Origin: Escallonia rubra
Lineage: Eukaryota; Streptophyta; Magnoliopsida; Escalloniales; Escalloniaceae
Assembly (NCBI GenBank): GCA_033065855.1
Contig: JAVXUO010000147.1
Span: forward strand, 62,001 to 126,000
Direction of reading: 5' to 3'
DNA length: 64,000 nucleotides
Below are positions 55,345 through 64,000 of this stretch, one piece after another (the first letter of the stretch is position 1; each line of letters starts with the position of its first letter). The position numbers were made by a program, and so were the translations under genes. The notes below the pieces were generated by a model. That model was not told the DNA's origin and did not search any database. It saw only the letters and a list, made by a program, of their open reading frames with translations.

Positions 55345-58300
55345 TCTAAAATTCTTCCAATACAAGAAATCGCGCTTCCAGTCGAGGTAGGTACACCCTC
55401 GACGCAAGCTAATCTGATGCTTGATTTTGTGGTAGTGTGGGCCCCTCTGCATACAATGCCATACTTAGACGACCCGCCTGAATCAGTTACGAGCGGTGGT
55501 ATTAAACTATCACCTCAAGATGAAGTTTCCAACGGAACAAGGGGTCGGAGAGGTCAAAGGAGACCAGACGGTGGCTTGACAATGCTCTACAACTTCATGT
55601 CGAGCAAAGAATAGGGAAGCACTCATTATTGAAGATCTATGGGACGGTACTAAGATGCAAAAGGGCGAACCAACTGAGGATGTCATAAGCATTGGAGTAT
55701 ATCCCAGAGAGAAAGAAAAGACGGTACGGATAAGTTCAACCCTCAAGGAAGACATTAAGCTCAAGCTTGTTGACCTATTGCGGACCTATGCAGACATCTT
55801 CGCATGGACAGCTGCAGGCATGCCGGGGATCGATCCTGAAGTGATCTCACACTGACTCAATGTTGATCTGTCTAAGAAGCCTGTCAAGTAGAAGAAGCGA
55901 AGTTTTACGCCTGAGAAATTGAAGAAGAAGTGGATAAACTCTTAGACGCGGGCTTCATTAAATAGATTCACTATCCAGACTGGATTGCCAATGTCATTAT
56001 GGTTCCAAAAACAAGCGGCAGGTGGCAGATATGCATCGATTTTATGAATCTTAAAAAAGCCTACCCGAAGGATAACTATGCTCTCCCAAGAATTGTTATT
56101 CTCATTGACGCCAATTCAAGCCATGAACTGTTCAGTTTTATGGACGCATACTCTGGGTATAACCAGATTATGATGTATGAGGATGATGTTTCCAAAACTT
56201 CGTTCATCACTGAGCGAGGGCTATACAGTTACAAAGTAATGCCATTTGGTCTCAAGAACGCTGGGGCAACTTATCAATGCCTGGTGAATATGATCTTTCA
56301 CGACTTGATTGGTAAGAACATGGAGGTATACACCGACGATATGCTTGTCAAAAGTGTCAAGGTCGAGCTCTTTGTAGAAGACCTTAAGGAAACCTTCGAC
56401 ATCCTTTGGAAGTACAAAATGAAGTTAAACCCGCTCAAGTGCGCATTCGGGGTGGGGTCAGGAAAGTTCTTTTGGGCTTTATGGTCTCTCGGCATGGAAT
56501 TGAAGCAAACCCAGAGAAAATTAAGGCCATCCAGGTCATGACGTCCCCGAAGACCATTAAGCAATTGCAAGAGTTGAAAAGTCGAGTAGCAGGTCTAGGA
56601 AGGTTTATGGCTAGATCGGTCGAACGATGTTTACCATTTTTTAAAGCCATCAGGAAAGCAAAAGACTTTGCCTAGATGGAAGATTGCCAAAAGTCTTTTG
56701 AGGAACTCAAGGTGTACTTAGTTTCTCCTCATTTGCTCTCCAAGCCATTTCCTGAAGAAGATTTGTTCTTTTCCCTCTCTGTCAGCGAGGTTGACCTAAG
56801 CGCCGTTCTGGTTAGAGAGGAGAACGGGATCTAGAAGCCAATTTACTATGTCAGCAAGGTCTTGAAGGACGTAGAAATGAGATACCCAAAGATTGTAAAA
56901 GTGGCGCTACCCCTCATCACAACGGCAAGACGCCTCCGACCATATTTCCAGTCTCATACCATTGTGGTTTCAACGGATCGACCCCTTAGAAAGGTTCTAT
57001 AGAACCTTAAGGCATCAAAAAGACTGGTAAACTGGTCGGTGGAACTGGGCAAATTTTCTATCCAGTACAGGCCAGGCACTGCGATCAAGGTTCAAGCCTT
57101 GGTAGACTTTATTGTTGAATTCACGTTACCCGAAGACCCCCCCAAGCTGGTGATTTCTGAAGCCCAAGATCCTTTATGTGGACGGCTCTTCCGCCGTTGG
57201 TAGCAGTGGCGCAGGAATCATCTTCGGCCGTTCGTTATCGAATATGCACTTTGGTTTGGGTTTCAGGTCTCAAATAATGAAGCGGAACATGCGGATCTAA
57301 TTACGGGGATAAGATTAGCACAAGCCTTGAAGGTGGACTCGTTATCAATGCGTAGCGACTCCCAATTAGTGGTCAACCACATCTTGAGAGAATACGAAGC
57401 TAGAGATGAAAGAATGGTTCAGTATCTCCAACTAGTTAAGATGTTGGCATCAAGGTTCAAAATTTTCACTATTTTCCAAATGCCCCGAGATCAAAACCCA
57501 AAGGCGGACACTTTATTAAGGCTCTCTTCCACAGGTGTTTCAGAGGTCCACATTGAACTCCTAAAGGAGCAAAGTATTAGCCTCAAGGATGATATTGAAG
57601 TGGTAGATCAAGAACCGTGTTGGATGGACCTTATCATTAAGTATCTCTCTATTGGAGAGTTACCCAAGGGAAGACATGAGGCGCGAAATCTTTGTGTCAA
57701 AGCTGCTAGGTATGCCTCAGTAGAAGGGGTCCTATATAAAAATTCCTTCAACCTTCCTTACCTTAGATGTTTGTACCTGACAGAATCCCTATACGCACTG
57801 CAAGATGTACACAAAGGGATATACAGACAACACCTTGGAGGAAGAAGTTTGTCTTAGAAAATTCTAAGGCATGGGTATTACTGGCCAGCAATGCAGAAAG
57901 ATGCGATCAGATTCACACAAAGGTACGACAAGTGTCAGAAGTTTGCCCCAGTATCATACACCCCAGTCGCCCCTCTCAGCTCGGTGGTTTCCCCAATTCT
58001 TGTTACTATGTGGGGAATGGATATACTTGGACCGTTCCCATTGGCGTCCGGCCAACGAGGAATCGTGATAGTGGCAATAGATTACTTCACAAAGTGGACT
58101 GAGGCAAAAGTTCTAGCGATGATCACATCGCCCAAATGTAGACGACTTCTTTTGGAAGAATGTTGTTTGCCGCTTTGGGGTACCCAGGGCCCTCGTTGTT
58201 GACAATAGGAGACAGTTTGACAATAACAACTTTCGGGTTTTTTGCAAAAATCTTTCGATTGATGTTCGTTTTACTTATGTCGCTCATCAGCAGTCCACTG

Positions 58301-58889
58301 ACCAGACAGAAAACATGAATCGAAGCATTTTTCAAGGCCTTAAGAAGAAGTTAGACGACACCAAGGGGGCATGGGTGGATGAACTCCCAAAAGTATTATG
58401 GGCGTATCGCACGACTCCATATTCGGTCACGGGGAAACACCCTTCTTACTTTGCTTTGGGACGGAGGCAATGTTACCAATTGAGGTGGGGACCCCAACAG
58501 TACAGGCTCTGCACTTTAGCGCAGAAGACAACTAAGCTGGCCTCTGCGGGAATCTTGATCTTGTAGAGGAAGTTCGGGCCCAAACCCATGAATGTTCCCT
58601 TGTTATAAAACAATGGGTCACACGCTACTACAACCGGAGAGTTCGCTCCAAGAAGTTTTAAGTCGGGGATTTGGTTCTTTACAAGTTAGAAATATCTGAT
58701 CCTAAGTTAGCTACGGGAAAGTTCTCCCCGAATTGGGAAGTGCCTTATTATGTCCTAAGGGTACTCAAGCCAGGCGCCTATGCATTGGAGACACTTTATG
58801 GAGACCCAATTCCTCGTACATGGAGTGCTGAGAATTTGCGAAGATATTATCAGTATTATCTTGCCCTGAGACAAGACACTTCTTTTTAG
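55345..58889 (+). pseudogene. Ty3/gypsy pol, Tat lineage (protease end, RT, RNase H, second RNase H, integrase)
   Basis: Domain order on the plus strand, through several frames. Protease end: ALPVEVGTPSTQANLMLDF (55370). Linker: LVDLLRTYADIFAWTAAGMP (55760). RT: WQICIDFMNLKKAYPKD (56030), FMDAYSGYNQIMMYEDD, ERGLYSYKVMPFGLKNAGA, YTDDML (56330; usual YVDDM). RNase H: LFFSLSVSEVDLSAVLVREE (56770). A second RNase H: VSNNEAEHADLITGIRLAQA and SMRSDSQLVVNHILREYEA (57270-57530), diagnostic of Tat elements. Integrase: GMDILGPFPL (58020), then WAYRTTPYSVTG (58400). C-terminus ends LRRYYQYYLALRQDTSF before TAG. At least ten stops or shifts show it is dead. Gag and a 5' LTR are absent. Confidence 0.88.
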
Positions 58890-58916
58890 GGGGGCAAGGG
58901 GGCTCAGACCTTGTCA
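58887..58916 (+). promoter_or_regulatory. Purine-rich tract after Tat pol
   Basis: TAGGGGGGCAAGGGGGC right after the pol stop, followed by TCAGACCTTGTCAAAC. The matching tract is at 27020-27045. It may act as a second or ancestral polypurine tract, because in this element the LTR lies several kb further on. Confidence 0.45.
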
Positions 58917-59090
58917 AACTCTAGTAAAATTTAGGAGATTGTTTTTCTAGAATAGTCTTAAGAGGGCTTGATGAATAAATGGGTCGTCACCGATCCAATA
59001 TGTACTCTATTTTTGCCCGAGCAATGAAGTTGTTTTCCTGAGCATGATTGTGATGTTTTTGCATAGATAGGCAACAAACTTCATCTTTGT
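58917..59090. other. Spacer before the first CCCGAGCAG array
   Basis: No gene recognised. Confidence 0.4.
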
Positions 59091-59415
59091 GATGAAGAGC
59101 AACGGATCAAAGCATCTACCCGAGCAAAATGTTGTCCGAGTACTCTGCCCGAGCAAGGTCTCGAACTTCATCTCCCTTGCGCTCGGACAGAACATAAGGA
59201 CGAGTAAAGCATCTACCCAAGCAGAATGCTTCCCGAGCACTCTGTCAGAGCAGGGTCTCGAACTTTAACGCCCTTACGCTCGAATAGAGCATAAGGTGGA
59301 ACAAGGTATCTGCCCGAGCAGAATGTCACCGGAGCACTCCGCCCGAGCAGAGTCCCAAACTTCATCTCCTTTGTGTACAAATAAAACATAAGGAGAACAA
59401 GGCCTCTGCCCAATT
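59091..59415. repeat. CCCGAGCA tandem repeats, three to four copies of about 105 bp
   Basis: Units around 59105, 59210 and 59310 share CATCTACCCGAGCA, CTCTGCCCGAGCA, GTCTCGAACTTCATCTCC and CTCGGACAGAACATAAGG. They resemble, with a different period, the array at 61905-63195 on the other side of the antisense ORF. Confidence 0.8.
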
Positions 59416-59599
59416 AGAAGGACGATGGTTTAGCTATAGTTCTAACCCGTGAGGCAGCAAAGTTTTGAGGAGGACATCATCATTCATCCCAACTTTGCTA
59501 CTTCAAACCTTGGCCAAGCGAGGGTGTTGGGCTTCTTTGCCAACTCTTAAGTGACGAATAAGAGTTCGTGTCAAAGTAAAAGAAAAAAAGAGAGACAAT

Positions 59600-61725
59600 G
59601 TTATGTGAACGGTATAAGCCGATAAACACGTAGTAACATGAGCAGACAATGGATGCCATGAATAAAACGCCCTCTAAGGAGGGTGAAAGATAAGATAAAG
59701 TGCTTACAAGCCCTTGAAAAGGCATTAAGAGTGCTTAGTCTAAACAATGCAAAAAAAGCCAAAGAACATGAGAACAACATCAAAGGCTCAGGGGCAACGC
59801 CCGAGTGACCATCCTTCAGGGCCTGAGACGTAGCGTCCCCCGCTTCGAAAGGCATGACCGTCTCTCCAGATGGGGACCCAACAGCTGGTATCACGAAGTC
59901 GTCTAGAGGGATATCATGGAACCGCTGGACAAACATTTCTTTGGCCTTAAAGAAGCACATCTCATAGATCTTCGGACCGCCATGGGTGCGCTTCTTGAGC
60001 CACTCGTCCCCCGCATTCCCATCGAGGAAGTCTTGGATACCTTGATCTCTTGCCTCCAATATCTTCCTTTTGACCCTCTCCAATCTCTTTTCAAGAGCCT
60101 CAACTTGAGCGAGAAGATCAACCTCCCGTTTGGTTAACTCCTCTGCCCGATGGGTGACTTTTTGGCTTGAGCAACGGCTTCTCACTTCTCTTGGGTTTCT
60201 AGAACAGCCATTTTCCTGGCCATCAGGAAGCGAGATAGAATCTGCGCCCCATAGGCATACATCTGAAGGACCAGATTAATAGTCAGCTGATAGAAGGTCA
60301 AGATATATGGAAACAAGTGTAAACAAGCCCTTACCGAGTACACAGCCTGGGCAAAGGTACATGCAATAGACTCGTGAGTCTGATTTACAAGTATCTCCGC
60401 GTTCTATACGAAGAACACCATGTGTGAGATGCTGCTCGGAAACCTGGCTATTCGGCATCCCCATGTCACCTTGGCTAATAGTCCATCGGGTACGAAAGAT
60501 GGGATCTTCTTCGATAGATACTCCTTCTATAACTCGAGGAGGTGGCTCAAGAAGAGTAACCTTGGCCCTCTTTGGAGTAGGGGCACTTCAACGGTGGGGA
60601 GTTTCTCCTTTCTTTATCCCTTTGCTTTCTAAAAGGTGCCTAAGAACACGGTTTTGATTATCTTTTCGCTGCCATTAGCCATTTCTGCATAAGGAGAACA
60701 TCGGGATTTGGAATAACAATCAACAAAGATCAAAATCAAAATACACAAAGGCCTACGTGAGGCCTGCCTAGTGGTACAGTTTCAGTGGAAGATGTGCTAA
60801 GGGCTACCAGAGGGGGAGGGTTGACCGAAAGACCAATTGGTATAGGTTTACGGGGAATAATCTTCCCATACTCTAATTGTTGTTCTGTCGGAGACTCGTC
60901 AATGGAAAGACCACTTCAGCGTTTTATGTGAGTAAGAATGTGCTTTGTTAAGGTATCTGGAAGGGGCCTATTCTTGTTTTCAAAATCTTTACAAAAAGCA
61001 TTCCATATCTTCTCGAATGGCAACTCCACATGGTCTTCGTGTCCAGCAAAGAAGTATCGGGAATGCCAACCCTTGTTGAATTTTGGACCACCCTTGAGAA
61101 GCCTTTGCCTACTGTGGATATAGTACCACCCAAGGCTGTTGGCAACACCTTTAAAAAAAGAAAATTTCAAAGAAGACTCTCATAAAGTCTGTGGGATCTG
61201 CTTTGTAGCCAGAAGTCTTGATCAGATAGATGAGACCCACCAGTTTTCTCCAACCATTGGGTACGAGCTGGTCAGGCGCCATTTTGTAGTGATCAAACAT
61301 CTTGAGGGCAAAAAGGTGAAGATGAAGTCTATAGCCCGACCTCACTTGCTCCTTCTAGATGCATGATTCCCAGTCAGTTCCATAATTGGCTAGTTCTTGC
61401 AACTTTGGAACTCGAGCTATCCAGCCTTGGGCTAAAAGACACTCTCTGATCAACTCCTCTAACTCTTCATTGATCATCTTATTATGCTTCTCATCGGCAG
61501 TAAACCATGGTTTGGGATTCTCTTTCTCTTAAGCTTTATCCTTTGAATTAACTAGGGCATTTCTAGGGGGTAATGATTGTAATGGTTGGGGCTTGGAGGG
61601 ACTTGTTTCGCTCTGGGATGTTGGAACTCGCCTAGTGGACGAAGAATAACTACTCTTAATAACTTCTTCATACGAAGTTACACTATCGGAAAACTCGGAC
61701 ATACTCATTACCCACAAGACTTGAA
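59600..61725 (-). pseudogene. Antisense ORF of a Tat/Retand-type gypsy element (putative plant transposon protein)
   Basis: Minus-strand pieces in order: start MSMSEFSDSVTSYEEVIKSS with a Ser/Thr-rich leader (61702), then LVGLIYLIKTSGY-type segments with stops (61380-61170), the conserved core NSLGWYYIHSRQRLLKGGPK and FNKGWHSRYFFAGHEDHVEL (61140-61020), LPDTLTKHILTHIKR (60950). After a gap come AEELTKREVDLLAQVEALEK coiled coil (60150-60060), DEWLKKRTHGGPKIYEMCF and FAKEMF-like/RFHDIPLDDFVIPA (60000-59880), ending near 59770. Plant Tat elements such as Retand have an additional ORF in antisense between pol and the 3' LTR; position, strand and content fit. Its role is unknown. Frame breaks show this copy is not intact. 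Confidence 0.6.
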
Positions 61726-61904
61726 ACTATGAGGATCAAAGTGCTAAATGAAAATAGAAATAGAGGAAGAACTTACTTGGTGTATAGAAAAAATTCTTCC
61801 AACTTTTGAGCAAACTAAAAAATGAAGTGAGCTTGCCCCTTTTATAGAGGGTTCTCTTGTAATCGACCCTTGGGAAGCACGACGGTACATTCTCCCCCTT
61901 ACGT

Positions 61905-63195
61905 GGCACGATCCGAGCACGTGGGGGAAGAACAAAGTACCTGCCCGAGCAGAATGCCATCCGAACACTCTGCCCGAGCAGAGTGCCAAAAGCGGTATAC
62001 ATTCTATTCGGACCACACATCTCCCCGAGCAGAATGTCGTCCGAGCACTCTGCCCGAACAGACTACCAAGAGTGGTCCCCATTCTGCTCGGACAAGGCAT
62101 CTGACCGAGCATAATTCCGTCTGGGCACTCTGCCCAAGCAGAGTGACAAGAACGGTCCCCATTCTGTCTGGACAAAGGAATATGCCTGAGCAGAATGCCA
62201 TCCCAGCAATCTGCCCAAATAGATTGCCAAGGACTGTCCCAATTCTGTTTAAACAAGGCATCTGCGCAAGTAGAATACCGTCTGAGCACTCTGCCCGAGC
62301 AGAGTTCCACGAGTGTTCCCCATTCCATTCGGACAAGGCATCTGCTCGAGCAGAATGACGTCCGTGCACTCTGCCCGAGCAGAGTGCCAAGAATGGTCCC
62401 CTTTCGGTTCGGGGTGGTATTCGCTGAAGCAGAATACCGTCTGAAGTACTCTACCCGAGCAGAGTGCTAAGAATGGTCCTCATTCTGTTCGGATAAAGGC
62501 ATCTGCCATAGCAGAATGTCGTTTGAGCACTCTGCTCGAGAAAAGTGAGAAGAATAGTCCCTATTCAGTTCGGACAAAGGCATCTGCCCGAGCAGAATAC
62601 CGTCCGAGCACTCTGTCCTAGCAGAGTGCCAAGGACTATCCCCATTATGTTCGGACATGGCATTTGCCTGAGCAGAATGTCGTCTGAGCACTTTGCCCGA
62701 GCAAAGTGCCAAGAGTGGTCCCCATTCTATTCAGACAAGGCATCTGTCCGATCAGAATACCGACTGAGCACTGTACCTGAGCATAGTGCCAAGAATGGTC
62801 TCCATTCTGCTCGGACAAGGTATTTGCCCTAGCAGAATACCATCCGAGCACTGCGCCCGAGCAGAATGCCAATGACTGTCTCTATTCTGCTTAGACAAGG
62901 CATCTGCCCGAGCAGACACCATTCGAGAACTCTGCCCGAGAAGAGTGCCAAGGACTGTCTTCATTTTGCTCGGACTGCAAGAGAAAATATCATCCAAGCA
63001 CTCTGCCCGGGTAGAATGCCAATGACTGTCTCTTTTCTGCTCGGACAAGGCACTCTGCCCGAGTAGAACAACGTCCGAGCACTCTACCCGAGCAGAGTGC
63101 CAAGGACTGTCTCCATTCTGCTCGGACAAGGCATATGCCTGAGCAGAATGCCGTTTGAGCACTCTGCCCAAGCAGAGTGCCAAGAAGTGTCTCTT
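61905..63195. repeat. CCCGAGCAG tandem array, about 16 copies of an 80-bp unit
   Basis: Each unit contains CATCTGCCCGAGCAGAATG, CCGTCCGAGCACTCTGCCC, GAGCAGAGTGCCAAGAATGG and TCCCCATTCTGCTCGGACAA, with many substitutions. The word CTCTGC-CCGA-GCAGAG is an inverted repeat, so each unit can form small stems. The array lies between the antisense ORF and the LTR, the place where Tat/Ogre 3' UTRs are known to grow tandem repeats. All long minus frames through it (for example SARADALSEQNGD-type strings) are translations of the repeat, not genes. Confidence 0.9.
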
Positions 63196-63739
63196 CGATG
63201 TTCGTACATATTTAACTACTGCTTAGCTACTCCAGTGAAAGAGTGTTCGCCCGCTTCAGGACCACTGGCAAAAGTAGATGGCACTAGGATACGCCTCTAA
63301 TCACTGGATGATACGTGGCAGTTATGACCCATAGTCAATTCTGGGTCGCTACCAATTTGGCACTTGCTATATTGGTCTTTCGATAAAATCCTAAAATGAT
63401 TCTAACTCAATCGTCAGGGATGATGACATGATCCTTAAGGATCCTAACATGATCCTGATTGGCCTGGCCCAAGGCCCAGCTGCCAAGACTCACCAACCTA
63501 TTAGGAGTCTTCCACCTACGACTACATAAAAGGGGCTACCCCCAGGTATGTGGACAACTACACACACATACATATACACTGTGTTATATTACTTTCTCAG
63601 AGTTCTACACTGTTAGCTGCGCTCTGACTTAAGCATCAGAGAGTTCCTCCGCCAGAACCCCACCACGCCGGTCACTCCGTGTTCTTTTTTGCAGGTTTAT
63701 TCTCTGGTTATGGTTCTCGATCCAGTTTCTAGCAGCAAC
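63196..63739 (+). repeat. Tat-like gypsy 3' LTR (end portion)
   Basis: The final 200 bp match 28610-28812: AGGTATGTGGACAACTA, TCTGACTTAAGCATCA, AGAGTTCCTC and a common end AGCAGCAACA at 63739. A TATA-type ACATAAAAGG lies at about 63524. The LTR start is not resolved (perhaps near 63415, TCAGGGATGATGACATGATC). Confidence 0.6.
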
Positions 63740-64000
63740 AGTAAATAATGTTCACTCTTTCACTTGACCATTTAATGTTTCAGGTAATTACTATTGTTCA
63801 ATTATTTCATCTTATTAATGTTGTTTTTTTATCAGGATTGTGGAGCATGCGGTGACTATGAAGATCAACGTTCTTATGAAGGGCCAATTTTTTTAGCCAC
63901 TACTGTACCGAGGGACTGGGATACCGGGAGGAGAAAAGAGCTGTGGCCAGAATTATGAGTCTGTTAGTATTTGTTTAGTATTTTTCAATGGAATTAATTG
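63740..64000. other. Flank at window end, no gene called
   Basis: A plus-strand segment from 63837 reads DCGACGDYEDQRSYEGPIF after a TTTATCAG acceptor-like site, but I do not recognise the protein. It may be the start of an exon that continues outside the window or chance coding. Confidence 0.3.

Noticed and set aside
61744-63183. Several 75-194-codon minus frames (Ser-Ala-Arg-Ala-Asp-rich) and plus frames
   Set aside because: Translations of the 80-bp CCCGAGCAG repeat; they change frame with each indel between units.
59091-63195. CRISPR-like appearance of regularly spaced repeats
   Set aside because: Plant nuclear context, no unique spacers (the whole 80-bp unit is repeated), no cas genes.
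63837-63960. Possible Ulp1-type protease exon start (DCG)
   Set aside because: Only the DCG triplet fits; the following residues do not match the family, and the window ends.

Overview
The window is nuclear DNA from a flowering plant, probably a eudicot. The evidence is a spliced plant laccase with GT-AG introns, plant-specific gene fragments (LysM receptor kinase, SERK-type LRR exon, plant-type CDKB, PPR protein, plastid-type lipoamide dehydrogenase, ADA2), and a very dense load of plant transposons: CACTA, Mutator-like, copia, several gypsy lineages and a LINE remnant. There are no bacterial operons. The species cannot be named from the sequence alone.

Layout. 1-11.15 kb: the 3' end of a minus-strand copia element whose LTR is split by a 9.4-kb CACTA element (447-9869, TSD ATA). 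That element has an intact six-exon TNPA-like gene, only the C-terminal scrap of its TNP2 transposase, and captured pieces of two receptor-kinase genes. 11.15-22.4 kb: a plus-strand copia element interrupted by a 5.6-kb LTR-like unit (11656-17262, TSD TATTT) and probably by a second one (from 17546). The first unit holds a 159-bp tandem array, a 146-bp hairpin, a 1.86-kb internal duplication and a MITE. 22.4-28.8 kb: degenerate sequence, a decayed ADA2-like gene copy, a 538-bp mini-CACTA, and the 3' end of a Tat-like gypsy element.

29.5-38.2 kb: the only clearly intact host gene, a laccase of 572 residues in five exons on the plus strand. Intron 2 carries a LINE fragment and intron 4 carries a 2.4-kb CACTA element. 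38.2-41.9 kb: a duplicated pair of CACTA 3' ends.

41.9-50.1 kb: a three-level nest. A gypsy LTR (minus strand) is split by a Mutator-like element with CDKB1 and PPR gene fragments (Pack-MULE, imperfect 9-bp TSD). The right terminal repeat of that element is in turn split by a 4.5-kb CACTA element (TSD AGG) that carries an exon of a lipoamide dehydrogenase gene.

50.1-55.2 kb: degenerate sequence, then a minus-strand SIRE-type copia 3' end (LTR, polypurine tract, env-like ORF). 55.3-63.7 kb: a Tat-lineage gypsy element with a decayed polyprotein that includes a second RNase H. Downstream of pol it has an antisense ORF, flanked on both sides by tandem repeats built on the CCCGAGCAG motif, and then an LTR end. 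Apart from the laccase and perhaps the TNPA-like gene, nothing here looks like an intact gene. The interest lies in gene capture, nesting order and repeat architecture.
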